From Polyangiaceae bacterium (lineage in GTDB: Bacteria > Myxococcota_A > Polyangia > Polyangiales > Polyangiaceae), in NCBI GenBank assembly GCA_041389725.1, contig JAWKRG010000003.1, positions 682,001-746,000 on the forward strand: DNA of 64,000 nt, in the 5' to 3' direction. The notes under the pieces are model-generated. The model was not told the DNA's origin. It did not search any database and saw nothing but the letters and a program-made list of their open reading frames with translations. Positions 32,583-41,397 of the stretch are shown here, piece by piece (position 1 is the stretch's first letter; each line of letters starts with the position of its first letter). The translations under genes and the position numbers were made by a program.

Positions 32583-35297
32583 TCAGGAATCCGAGCGCAA
32601 GGCGGCTTGGGCTGCGGCTAGACGCGCGATGGGCACGCGGAAGGGGGAGCAGGAGACGTAGCCCAGGCCCACGCGGTTGAAGAAGTCGATGCTGGCGGGG
32701 TCACCACCGTGCTCGCCGCAAATGCCCAACGACAATTCCTTGCGCGTGGCGCGACCGCGGCCGCAGGCGATCTTCACCAGCTCGCCGGCGCCGCTCTGAT
32801 CGAGCGAAACGAAGGGATCCTGCTCGAAGATGCCGCGATCGACGTAGGACGGCAGGAACTTGCCGGCGTCGTCGCGCGACAACCCCAAGCAAGTCTGGGT
32901 CAGATCGTTGGTACCGAAGGAGAAGAACTCGCACAGCTCGGCGATCTCCCCGGCCATCAGGGCGGCGCGGGGCAGCTCGATCATGGTGCCGAACTTGTAC
33001 TTCACGCTCGTGCCGAGGGAGTCGAACACTTCCTTGGCCACTCGCACCACGACCTCGTGCATCAGCTCCAGCTCGCGCTTGCTGAAGGCCAGCGGAATCA
33101 TGATCTCCGGCAGTACCTTCTTGCCCTCTTTCTGCACGGTGCAGGCCGCGGTCAGGATGGCGCGCACCTGCATCTCGGCGATCTCCGGGAAGGTGACAGC
33201 CAGACGCACGCCGCGGTGACCGAGCATGGGATTGAACTCGTGCAACTCGTCGATCTTGCGCTCGATGTCGGCCACGCTCACGCCCATGTCCTTGGAGAGC
33301 GCCTCGATCTGCGATGCCTCTTGCGGCAAGAACTCGTGCAACGGCGGATCGAGCAAGCGGATGTTCACGGGCTTGCCGTCCATCTCCTGGAACAGCTCCG
33401 TGAAGTCCTTGGTTTGGAAGGGCAGCAGCTTCGCCAGCGCCTTGCGTCGCATCTCCACGGTGCTGGAGAGGATCATCTCGCGCACTGCCATGATGCGATC
33501 CTCTTCGAAGAACATGTGCTCCGTGCGACACAGGCCAATGCCCTCGGCGCCGAGTTCGTTGGCCTTCTTGGCCTGGCCGGGCGTGTCGGCGTTGGTGCGC
33601 ACGCGCAGCCGGCGATGCTCGTCCGCCCATTTCATCAGCTCTTCCAGCTCGCCACCGAGCTTGGGCTCGATCTTGGGTACGTCCCCGACGAAGACGCCGC
33701 CGCTGGAGCCGTCGATGGTGATGACGTCCCCAAGGCGCACGATGACGGGATCGCCGCCGTTGGGCTTCGCCGTCAGCAGCTGCAGCTCGTAGTCGATGCT
33801 GATCGAGGCGCAACCGACGACGCAGGATCGACCCATGCCGCGCGCCACGACCGCGGCGTGGCTCGTCGCGCCACCACGGGCCGTCAAGATGCCCTTCGCC
33901 GCTTGCATGCCGTGCAAGTCCTCCGGCGAGGTCTCGACGCGCACCAAGATCACGGCTTCACCGCGCTCGGCGCGCTGCTCGGCCTCGTCCGCGCTGAAGA
34001 CCACGCGACCCGTGACGGCGCCGGGTGAAGCGGGCAAGCCCGTGGCCACGGGCTTGGCGTCGGACTTGGGGTCGACGGAGGGAAAGAGCAGCTGCTCGAG
34101 ACGGTGCGCGTCGACGCGCTGCAGCGCCATCTTCGCGTCGATGAGTCCCTCCGCCACCATGTCGACGGCGATCTTCACTTCGGCGCGGGCGGCGCGCTTG
34201 CCGTTGCGCGTCTGCAGCATGTACAGGGTCTTGTCCTCGATGGTGAACTCGATGTCCTGCATGTCCTTGAAGTGCTTCTCGAGCTTCGCCTGCACCTCGA
34301 ACAGCTGCTTGTAGCTTTCGGGCATCGACTCTTCGAGGGAATCCCCGTTGCTGGAACCGGTCTTGGAGATCACGCGCGGCGTGCGGATGCCCGCCACGAC
34401 GTCTTCGCCCTGGGCGTTCGGCAGCCACTCGCCGAAGAAGCGCTTTTCGCCGGTGCTGGGGTCGCGCGTGAAGGCCACGCCGGTCGCGCTGGTGTCGCCC
34501 AGGTTGCCGAAGACCATCGACTGCACGTTGACGGCCGTGCCCCAGTCTCCGGGGATGCCATGCATCTTGCGATAGAGCTTGGCGCGCGGGTTCTGCCAGC
34601 TGCGGAACACCGCCGTGACGGCGCCGAGCAGCTGCTGAAAGGGATCCATGGGAAAGCCGCTCGTGGTCTTGGCCAGCTGATCCTTGAACTGCCCGACGAC
34701 CTCCTGAAGGAGCTCGGCGGTGAGCATGGAGTCGGGAACGGCGCGGCCCAACTCTTCGTCGTCCGCCGGAGCCTCGATACCTAGTTGCTTCGCGAGCTTG
34801 CGGCGTGCCTGGGTCAATCCGGCCTCGAAGATGTGGTGATCCGCCTCGAGCACGACGTTGCCGTACATGGTGAGCAGCCGCCGATAGGCGTCGTAAGCGA
34901 AGCGCGGATTCTCCGTCTTCTTGGCCAGCCCTTGCGCGACCTCGTCGGTCAGGCCCAGGTTCAGGATGGTGTCCATCATGCCGGGCATGCTCGCGCGCGC
35001 TCCGCTGCGCACACTGACCAAGAGCGGGTTGCTCGGATCGCCGAAGCGCTTGCCCGTCTCTTTCTCGAGCCACTCCATGGCGCTACGGATCTCGCCTTCG
35101 AGACCGCTGGGCAGCTTGCCGCCGTCCGCGTAGTACTCGGTGCAAACTTCGGTGGTGATGGTGAAGCCCTGCGGCACCGGAATGCCCAAGTTCGCCATCT
35201 CGGCGAGGTTGGCGCCCTTGCCACCCAGAAGCGCTTTGTCACCAGCACGGCCCTCGGCCTTGCCGGGAGCGAATCGATAAATGCGTTGATTCGACAT
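32583..35297 (-). CDS. ppdK: Pyruvate, phosphate dikinase
   Basis: 904 residues from ATG 35297 (MSNQRIYRFA); the open frame extends 13 codons further but this is the usual start. N-terminal ATP-grasp domain (LGGKGANLAEMANLGIPVP, SGARASMPGMMDTILNLGL), central phosphohistidine domain with the catalytic His in GGATSHAAVVARGMGRSCV, and C-terminal PEP/pyruvate TIM barrel (GIGLCRTEHMFFEEDR, FGTNDLTQTCLGLSRDD). It interconverts pyruvate, ATP and phosphate with PEP, AMP and pyrophosphate in the cytoplasm. Length and motifs are normal. A terminator-like hairpin follows. Confidence 0.97.
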   Translation of the reverse strand: MSNQRIYRFAPGKAEGRAGDKALLGGKGANLAEMANLGIPVPQGFTITTEVCTEYYADGGKLPSGLEGEIRSAMEWLEKETGKRFGDPSNPLLVSVRSGARASMPGMMDTILNLGLTDEVAQGLAKKTENPRFAYDAYRRLLTMYGNVVLEADHHIFEAGLTQARRKLAKQLGIEAPADDEELGRAVPDSMLTAELLQEVVGQFKDQLAKTTSGFPMDPFQQLLGAVTAVFRSWQNPRAKLYRKMHGIPGDWGTAVNVQSMVFGNLGDTSATGVAFTRDPSTGEKRFFGEWLPNAQGEDVVAGIRTPRVISKTGSSNGDSLEESMPESYKQLFEVQAKLEKHFKDMQDIEFTIEDKTLYMLQTRNGKRAARAEVKIAVDMVAEGLIDAKMALQRVDAHRLEQLLFPSVDPKSDAKPVATGLPASPGAVTGRVVFSADEAEQRAERGEAVILVRVETSPEDLHGMQAAKGILTARGGATSHAAVVARGMGRSCVVGCASISIDYELQLLTAKPNGGDPVIVRLGDVITIDGSSGGVFVGDVPKIEPKLGGELEELMKWADEHRRLRVRTNADTPGQAKKANELGAEGIGLCRTEHMFFEEDRIMAVREMILSSTVEMRRKALAKLLPFQTKDFTELFQEMDGKPVNIRLLDPPLHEFLPQEASQIEALSKDMGVSVADIERKIDELHEFNPMLGHRGVRLAVTFPEIAEMQVRAILTAACTVQKEGKKVLPEIMIPLAFSKRELELMHEVVVRVAKEVFDSLGTSVKYKFGTMIELPRAALMAGEIAELCEFFSFGTNDLTQTCLGLSRDDAGKFLPSYVDRGIFEQDPFVSLDQSGAGELVKIACGRGRATRKELSLGICGEHGGDPASIDFFNRVGLGYVSCSPFRVPIARLAAAQAALRSDS

Positions 35298-35929
35298 AGG
35301 ACCCGAGGTCATCGCAGAGCAGTTGGCGAAAGGCAATAGGCGCGCGCCCCCGCGTCATGCAGGCCGCGCGGCGCAGCGCGTCAAGCCGCGGCAGTTTTTG
35401 CGCGACCCTGCTGGCGTCGTGATTGGAGTCGCGACGTTGGAACAGCGGCTCTGGACGTTTGCCATCAAGCGCAGACGGTCGTCACGGGATCGCTCGTAGC
35501 GCAACGCGGCGCGCGGACCTTCAAGTCGGGAAAATGCTCGCCACGGTGATCGTTGTGCGGACATGTTCGAGTATCCCTCCGAAATGATCACCTATCTGAG
35601 CATTTCTCCACGATAGGTTGCAGCACCAGCGGGGCCCCGAACCAACGACCCTTTGGTGGGCCTCCGCGTCTTGGCCGTTGCGGTGAAATGAAGCGGCGAC
35701 GGTTGCGCGGGCGCAGCCGCCTCGAGAAGCGGTACCGAGGCTGCGCGCTCAGCCGCCTCTGGAGGTGGTGCCAGGGTGCGCGAGCAGCCCCCGCCGGACG
35801 GCGCCGTCACGCCGAACGCGTCGACAGGACGCAAACCGCTTCTAGGCCCGCTTTCTGGCCGTAGAACCTCACCCTGGGGCCCGGGCGCTAGTGCTGACGC
35901 CCGGCTCGCGCTACCCTGTTTCGCGAGCT
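35298..35929. other. Long intergenic region with a degenerate half of the 200-bp hairpin repeat
   Basis: About 630 bases between ppdK and the lipoprotein gene. At 35649-35687 the text CCCTTTGGTGGGCCTCCGCG followed by TCTTGGCCGTTGCGGTG resembles the right arm of the long hairpin repeats at 40090-40127 and 41290-41336. The rest shows no supportable gene. The promoters of both flanking genes must lie here but were not identified. Confidence 0.5.
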
Positions 35930-36964
35930 ATGCCTGCTTCGCCGCTCCCGTTCGTTCGCCGCTTGTGGCCTGCGTTGGCCCTGGGGGCGCTCTTCGCGGC
36001 GTGCTCCTTTCCGGAGCACGACTTCATTCCCAAAGACGACTTCGACAAGCTGAAGAACGGCAACAGCGGCGGCATTGGCTTCGGTGGTTTCGACGCCGGT
36101 GGCGGCACGGGCCTCACCGGCGCCACGGGCGGCTCGGGTGGCGCGAGCGGCGGCGCGTCGGGCACCGGCGGCGCGTCCGGCGGCAGCGGCGGTGTGGATG
36201 CTGGAAGCGGCGGAGCGGGTGGCACTGGTGGCACCGTACCGAGTTGCGCGGGTCGTTGCGGACAGGCGGGCCCCGTCCCCGGAAGCATCCCTAGTTGCTA
36301 CTGCGAAAGCTCTTGCACGGGGTTCGCCAATTGCTGCAGTGACTACGACACGGTGTGTGGAACCGGGGGGACCGGTGGCGCAACCGGCGGAACTGGTGGC
36401 GCAACTGGCGGCACGGGTGGCGCGACCGGAGGAACCGGCGGCACGGGTGGCGCGACCGGAGGAACCGGCGGCGGCGGCTGCACCACGGTTTTGGTGAATG
36501 AGGTCGCGAGCACCGGCCCGAACGGCGGCTTCGACGAGTTCGTGGAGCTCTTCAACTACGGCACATGTACGGCGAGTCTCAACGGCTGGTCCGTCAAGTA
36601 CAGCTCCTCGAGCGGAGCCGCCCAAGACGTGAAGTGGACGGGCGGAGCAGCGGTCAGCCTGGCCGGCGGCGCCTACTACGTGATCGCGGGACCGAACTTC
36701 AGCGGCACCCCCAACGCGACCCTGTCAGGCTCGGGCTTGGGCGACAACGGTGGCATCGCCTTGTTCGACGCGGGGGACAACAGGGTGGACTCCGTCGCCT
36801 ACGGCAGTGTTTCCCCGACTCATCCCTACATCGAAGGCACTGCGTTCGCGGATACGCCGACGTCCACCAAGTCTGCGTCGCGCACCCCCAACGCCAAGGA
36901 CACCAACGACAACTCCCAGGACTTCACGCGGCTCAACCGCTCTCCGGGAGCACTCAACCTATGA
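35930..36964 (+). CDS. Lipoprotein with somatomedin-B-like and lamin-tail domains
   Basis: 344 residues from ATG 35930. The signal peptide ends LFAAC. A Gly/Ser/Ala linker is followed near residue 105 by CAGRCGQ...CYCESSCTGFANCCSDYDTVC, the eight-Cys pattern of a somatomedin-B domain, then a (GGTGGAT)n linker. The last ~150 residues form a lamin-tail domain (VLVNEVASTGPNGGFDEFVE, LFNYGTCTASLNGWSVKYSS, GGIALFDAGDNRVDSVAYG). Both domains are better known from animals and occur in exported bacterial proteins. It is probably a surface binding protein. Its stop overlaps the start of yacG. Confidence 0.85.
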   Translation: MPASPLPFVRRLWPALALGALFAACSFPEHDFIPKDDFDKLKNGNSGGIGFGGFDAGGGTGLTGATGGSGGASGGASGTGGASGGSGGVDAGSGGAGGTGGTVPSCAGRCGQAGPVPGSIPSCYCESSCTGFANCCSDYDTVCGTGGTGGATGGTGGATGGTGGATGGTGGTGGATGGTGGGGCTTVLVNEVASTGPNGGFDEFVELFNYGTCTASLNGWSVKYSSSSGAAQDVKWTGGAAVSLAGGAYYVIAGPNFSGTPNATLSGSGLGDNGGIALFDAGDNRVDSVAYGSVSPTHPYIEGTAFADTPTSTKSASRTPNAKDTNDNSQDFTRLNRSPGALNL

Positions 36965-37158
36965 GCCCCCATTTCGTCATGCGTATCGTTTGCCCCATCT
37001 GCAAGACCGTCATCGAGAACGCTGCCGACGACTTTGCACCGCGGCCCTTCTGTTCGCCTCAGTGCAAGCTCGTCGATCTCTCCAACTGGATGAACGAGGT
37101 CTATCGAGTGTCGGAAGAAGTGGCCGTCGACCCGAGTTCGGATCCGAGTCTCAATTGA
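36961..37158 (+). CDS. yacG: DNA gyrase inhibitor YacG-type zinc protein
   Basis: 65 residues from ATG 36961, overlapping the preceding stop as ATGA; ATG 36979 (MRIVCPICKT) is an equally good start by homology. The zinc ligands CPICK and FCSPQCKLVDLSNW match YacG, which in Escherichia coli binds GyrB and blocks gyrase. The short acidic tail (EEVAVDPSSDPS) is typical. The link to the upstream lipoprotein gene is positional only. Confidence 0.88.
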   Translation: MSPHFVMRIVCPICKTVIENAADDFAPRPFCSPQCKLVDLSNWMNEVYRVSEEVAVDPSSDPSLN

Positions 37159-37230
37159 TGGGCGGCGCGGAGCCGACGAGCCCACGCGGCCAAAAAGGCC
37201 GGTTTTGCCTCGTGCTAGGATCGACGTCGA

Positions 37231-38076
37231 GTGACTGACACCGTACTGCGTGCCATGACCAACGACGGCGCTTTCCGTGTCGTCGTGGCCCAGAGCACCC
37301 AGACCGTTCGAGGCGTGCTCGAAGCGCAGCGAGTGACCGGTTCCACGGCGAAGTGCTTCGGCGATCTCGTCACTGGCGCCGTGCTCATCCGCGAGACGAT
37401 GGCGCCCAACCTGCGCGTTCAAGGCATTCTCAAGGGCGCCAACGACAGCGGAAGCTTGGTGGCAGACGCGCACCCCTCGGGCAGCACCCGCGGTTTGGTG
37501 CAGCGACGTCGCGAGGTGGACCTGGACTTGGGCCCGGGCTCGCTCTTGCAGTTCATGCGCAGCCTGCCCGGCGGACGAATCAATCAGGGCGTGGTGGAGG
37601 TGCCCGAGGGTGGCGGCGTCTCCGAAGCGCTGATGGCCTACATGCAAGTGTCCGAGCAGGTGGTGAGCATGATCACCGTGGGCACGGTGCAACAGGCCGA
37701 CGGCATACTGAGCGCAGGCGGATACATCGTGCAGCTACTGCCCGAGGTAGGCCGCGGTCCGCTGATGATCATGACCGAGCGCTTGGAGGACTTCGTCAAC
37801 ATCGACGAGCAGCTGCGCAGCCCGGAGTTTTCTCCGAGCTGGCTGTTGGATCAACTGCTGTACGGCATGGAGTACACCCGTCTGGACGAGAGCCGCTTGG
37901 ACTTCTCGTGCTGGTGTGACGAGCTGCGTCTGGTGAGTGCGATCGCCAGCCTCGGCCGCGCGGAAATCGAGGAGCTGGTTGCGGAAGGTGAAGTGCTCGA
38001 AATCACCTGCGACTACTGCCTCAAAGAATATCGCATCGCGCCCGCGCGCCTGCGCGGCCTGATCGCCGCAAGCTGA
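37231..38076 (+). CDS. hslO: Hsp33 redox-regulated chaperone
   Basis: 281 residues from GTG 37231. The Hsp33 N-terminal domain is recognisable (GAVLIRETMAPNLRVQGILKG, DAHPSGSTRGLV, SEQVVSMITVG, GGYIVQLLPE). The C-terminal zinc switch has CWC and CDYC (the CxC...CxxC motif), so the four redox cysteines are present. Oxidation releases zinc and activates holdase activity in the cytoplasm. The nucleotidase gene starts 2 bp after the stop, suggesting an operon. Confidence 0.93.
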   Translation: MTDTVLRAMTNDGAFRVVVAQSTQTVRGVLEAQRVTGSTAKCFGDLVTGAVLIRETMAPNLRVQGILKGANDSGSLVADAHPSGSTRGLVQRRREVDLDLGPGSLLQFMRSLPGGRINQGVVEVPEGGGVSEALMAYMQVSEQVVSMITVGTVQQADGILSAGGYIVQLLPEVGRGPLMIMTERLEDFVNIDEQLRSPEFSPSWLLDQLLYGMEYTRLDESRLDFSCWCDELRLVSAIASLGRAEIEELVAEGEVLEITCDYCLKEYRIAPARLRGLIAAS

Positions 38077-38078
38077 GC

Positions 38079-39809
38079 ATGGCGCGCCGACGTTGGGGAA
38101 AGCATTCCCGCGGAGCCGGGCTCGCGATCCCGGGCCTTGCGGCAGCTTTCGCCTGGATGTCGGCGTGTACGCCGGCCCCGACTCCGAAGCCCAAGGTGCT
38201 GCGCGAGTTCCCGGGCCCGCGAACGCTGACGTTGATCGCCACCGCCGACCTTCACGGCCACGTCGAAACGCTGCCGCTGCTCGGCGGGTATCTTCGGCTG
38301 CTTCGCAAGAAGGGCGCCTTCGATTCAGGTGTGCTCTTGCTCGACGCCGGCGACTACCTGCAAGGCACCCTCGACTCCAACCTGGAGGAAGGCAAAGTCG
38401 TCGTCTCGGCCTACCGCGCCCTGGGCTACGACGCCGTAGCCCTCGGCAATCACGAGTTCGACTTCGGCCCCGTCGGAGACGTGAGCGCGGAGATGAGCGC
38501 CGATCCCTTTGGCGCGCTCAAAGCGCGTATCGAAGAAGCGAAGCACCCAGTGCTCTCGACCAATCTGCTCGAGGTGAGCAGCGGCGAGCGACCGAAGTGG
38601 CGTGGCCTTGGCAGCGACGTGATGGTCGACGTGCCCGGGTTTCGCGTCGGCATCATCGGCGCGCTGACCGAAGAGACGCCGAAGATCGTGATGCCTGCGT
38701 ACTTCCACGGGCTGGACGTGGCGCCGGTGGCGCCCAGGATGGCGGAGCGCGCCAAGGCCCTACGCGATGCGGGCGCGCGCGTCGTGATCGCCCTCGCCCA
38801 CCTTGGCGGCGAGTGCACGGACTTCGCCAATCCCGACGACACCTCGAGCTGCAAGCCCGACTCGGAGGTGGAGAAGCTGGCGCGTGCGCTGCCGCCGGGA
38901 AGCGTGGACGTGATCCTCGCTGGCCACACCCACCAAGCCATGGCCCACCGCATCAACGGCGTCGCCATCGCCCAGGCGTGGGCCTACGGCCGCGGGTTTG
39001 CGCGCGTCGACGTGGTGGTGCCCGTCGTGGGCCCCGTCGAGACGCGTCTCTTTCCCCCGCAGGAGCTGTGTGCGACCAATGCGGAGCGGGCCCCCTGCGC
39101 GGCCGCCAAATACGAGGGCGCGCTGCCGGAGCCGGATGCGAAGGTCGCGGCGATCACGGAGGCGGCACAGCGCAACGCCGCCGAGCGACGCGCGACGCCC
39201 GTGGGCGTGGTTCTCGACGCACCTGTCGTGCGCGCCTTCGACCGTCCGTCGGATCTCGGCAACCTGTTCGCGGATCTGTTGCTCGAGCACGAACCCACTG
39301 CGCGCCTCTCGATCATGAACGGCGGGGGCCTGCGCGCGGATCTCCCCGCCGGAGCGCTGTCCTACGGCGCGCTCTACGAGGCCATGCCCTTCGACAATCG
39401 CGTGGCGAAGGTGCAGCTGACTGCGGCCGAAGTCGCTCAGGTAGTGCAGCGTCACCTGACGACCGGCGCCCACGGCACGATCTCCATCGCGGGTCTGAGC
39501 GCGAGTGCCCAGTGCAAGAACGGTGCACTCGAGGTCGCGTTGCGCGATGCCAAGGGTCGCCTGCTCGCCGCCAACGAGTCGATCCTCGTCGTGACGAGCG
39601 ACTATCTGGCCACGGGCGGCGATGGGCTGTTCGAGGGTAGCGATCTGACGGGGCGCGTCGAGATCGCCAGCGAGACGCTGCTGCGCGACGCTTTCGCGAA
39701 GTCCCTGGCAGCGCGCGGAAAGCTTGCCGCCGTCGATCCGAAGCGCTTCTCCGCCGATCACCCGCGCATCGCCTTTCCAGGCCCACGCCCTGTGAATTGC
39801 ACGCCCTAG
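38079..39809 (+). CDS. 5'-nucleotidase/metallophosphatase family lipoprotein
   Basis: 576 residues. A long signal region ends at WMSAC (lipobox). The metallophosphoesterase motifs are complete: TADLHGH (DxH), LLDAGDYLQG (GD), ALGNHEFDFGP (GNHE), ALAHLGGEC and AGHTHQ (GH-H). The C-terminal 5'-nucleotidase domain has LGNLFADLLLE, NGGGLRADLPAG and the late TSDYLATGGDG. It hydrolyses nucleotides or related phosphate esters outside the cytoplasm. The gene directly follows hslO. A copy of the 7461-7487 hairpin lies right after the stop. Confidence 0.92.
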   Translation: MARRRWGKHSRGAGLAIPGLAAAFAWMSACTPAPTPKPKVLREFPGPRTLTLIATADLHGHVETLPLLGGYLRLLRKKGAFDSGVLLLDAGDYLQGTLDSNLEEGKVVVSAYRALGYDAVALGNHEFDFGPVGDVSAEMSADPFGALKARIEEAKHPVLSTNLLEVSSGERPKWRGLGSDVMVDVPGFRVGIIGALTEETPKIVMPAYFHGLDVAPVAPRMAERAKALRDAGARVVIALAHLGGECTDFANPDDTSSCKPDSEVEKLARALPPGSVDVILAGHTHQAMAHRINGVAIAQAWAYGRGFARVDVVVPVVGPVETRLFPPQELCATNAERAPCAAAKYEGALPEPDAKVAAITEAAQRNAAERRATPVGVVLDAPVVRAFDRPSDLGNLFADLLLEHEPTARLSIMNGGGLRADLPAGALSYGALYEAMPFDNRVAKVQLTAAEVAQVVQRHLTTGAHGTISIAGLSASAQCKNGALEVALRDAKGRLLAANESILVVTSDYLATGGDGLFEGSDLTGRVEIASETLLRDAFAKSLAARGKLAAVDPKRFSADHPRIAFPGPRPVNCTP

Positions 39810-39850
39810 TGCCGTGTCTCAGAATTCGCAATCCGAATTCTGAGCGGGCG
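39806..39850 (-). repeat. Inverted copy of the 7453-7500 hairpin element
   Basis: The text CCTAGTGCCGTGTCTCAGAA onwards, with stem CTCAGAATTCG and CGAATTCTGAG around loop CAATC, is the reverse complement of 7453-7500 with about two differences in 45 bases (loop GATTG here against GATTA there). It begins at the stop codon of the nucleotidase gene, as the other copy lies at the 3' end of the GtrA-like gene. Confidence 0.9.
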
Positions 39851-39984
39851 GCGGCCACAACCGCATGCGACGCGAGCGCTGCGGAAAAGCGGGACTTCGA
39901 AGTCGCTGGATTGGTTTGGGTCTCGCCGCGCGGCAGCGCTGCGCGCGCCTCCCACGCTCAGCGTCACGCCTGCGCTGGCGGCGG

Positions 39985-40185
39985 TACCGAAACGGCAACG
40001 TCGTCGCGACGGGCAGCGTTTGTTTTTGCCGCCACGACGCAAAGACCCGCGAAGTTCGCCAAGGCTTGGGGGTTGGGGCACCAACAAAACCCTTGGCGAG
40101 TCTCCGCGCTCTTGGCGTCGTGGCGGTTGGCAGCGGTTGAGACCAGAAGACGCAGCTGCACGCGGCAGCGCGCAGTTGGCGATGG
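39985..40185 (+). repeat. Long hairpin direct repeat, copy 1
   Basis: About 200 bases that are over 90% identical to 41192-41391 in the same orientation. Inside it the left arm (CCGCCACGACGC at 40030-40041, CGCCAAGG near 40058) pairs with the right arm (CCTTGGCG near 40091, GCGTCGTGGCGG at 40116-40127), giving a long imperfect hairpin around CTTGGGGGTTGGGGCACCAA. The alginate-lyase gene lies between the two copies. Confidence 0.92.
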
Positions 40186-40245
40186 GCGCACTGGGCGCCA
40201 AATGCAAGCGTGCGTCACTGCGCGCTCTGCTGCTATCCTGTACGG

Positions 40246-41163
40246 ATGGGAGTGAAGGGCGTCCTGGGCAGCGGCTTCGCCCTGCTGCTGCTCGTAGCGA
40301 CGACGAACGCGTGTGGCGGTGACGACGACCCGGCGCCAGGCTCGGCGGGAAGTGCGGGCACTGGCAGCAGTGCGGGTTCCGGCGGCGCGGCAGGCGCCGG
40401 GAACGCGGGCGGCAGCGGAGCCACGGCCGGAACCGCGGGCAGCGGTGGCAGCGCGGGCGGCAGCGGCAGCGGCGCCGCGGCGGGTGCCAGCGGCAGCTCG
40501 GGAGCAACGTCGACGCTGCCCTCCGCCGTGCTCGACCTCACGAACTGGAAGCTCACGCTGCCGATTGGCAACCAAGGCAGTCCCACGGAAGTGGAACAGC
40601 CGGCGCTCGCGACCTTTGCGCATCCCGAGCACTTCTTTGCCCAAGGCGATCACGTCGTTTTCCGCGCCCACGCCGGAGGCACGACGACGAGCGGCAGCAG
40701 CTATCCGCGTTCCGAGTTGCGCGAGATGATCAACGCGGGCGCTGACTTGGCCAGCTGGTCCACGACCTCGGGCACCCACTCCATGCGCATCAAGCAAGCG
40801 ATCACGCACCTGCCCGTGGTCAAGCCGCACGTGGTGGCGGGCCAGATCCACGACGCCAACGACGACGTGATCGTGTTTCGCCTGGAAGACAAGAAGCTGT
40901 TCGTGGACATCAACGGCACGACCGGCCCCACCCTCGACGCCAACTATCAGCTCGGCAGCGTCTTCACCGTGCAGTTCGTGGCGGAAAAGGGCGCCATCAA
41001 AGCTCTCTACAACGGCACTCTGGCGCACACTCTGAGCATCGACGTCAGCGGCTGCTACTTCAAGGCCGGCACCTACACACAGTCGAACCTGTCGAAGGGC
41101 GACGCGGCCGCGGCCTACGGCGAAGTCCAGATCTACGAACTCGAAGTCACCCACACCAACTAG
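40246..41163 (+). CDS. Alginate lyase-like lipoprotein (polysaccharide lyase family 7)
   Basis: 305 residues from ATG 40246. The signal peptide ends TTNAC (lipobox); a ~75-residue Gly/Ser/Ala linker follows. The catalytic domain carries the three PL7 signatures: YPRSELREM, GQIHDAND (QIH) and YFKAGTYTQ, on a beta-jelly-roll-like sequence. PL7 enzymes cleave alginate and related uronates by beta-elimination. The mature enzyme would be tethered to the cell surface. The gene is bounded on both sides by ~200-bp direct repeats, so it might have moved as a unit (inference). Confidence 0.9.
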   Translation: MGVKGVLGSGFALLLLVATTNACGGDDDPAPGSAGSAGTGSSAGSGGAAGAGNAGGSGATAGTAGSGGSAGGSGSGAAAGASGSSGATSTLPSAVLDLTNWKLTLPIGNQGSPTEVEQPALATFAHPEHFFAQGDHVVFRAHAGGTTTSGSSYPRSELREMINAGADLASWSTTSGTHSMRIKQAITHLPVVKPHVVAGQIHDANDDVIVFRLEDKKLFVDINGTTGPTLDANYQLGSVFTVQFVAEKGAIKALYNGTLAHTLSIDVSGCYFKAGTYTQSNLSKGDAAAAYGEVQIYELEVTHTN

Positions 41164-41191
41164 CGCTCAAGCCCAGGCCTGACGGCTGCGC

Positions 41192-41391
41192 CTACCGAGA
41201 CAGCAACGTCTTCGCAACGGGCAGCGTTAGTTTTTGCCGCCACGACGCAAAGACCCGCAAAGTTCGCCAAGGCTTGGGGGTTTGGGTCCACCAACAAAAC
41301 CCTTGGCGAGTCTCCGCGCTCTTGGCGTCGTGGCGGTTGGCAGCGGCTCAGACCGGAAGACGCAGCTACCCGCGGCAGCACGCAGCAGGCG
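41192..41391 (+). repeat. Long hairpin direct repeat, copy 2
   Basis: Second copy of the 39985-40185 element, same orientation, about 1.2 kb downstream. It begins 29 bp after the lyase stop and ends 6 bp before the stop of the thiamine-binding gene. Arms CCGCCACGACGC (41237-41248) and GCGTCGTGGCGG (41326-41337) match copy 1 exactly. Confidence 0.92.
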
Positions 41392-41397
41392 GCGGGG

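Noticed and set aside
32709..34028. 439-residue plus-strand frame
   Set aside because: Antisense of ppdK, whose motifs are certain.
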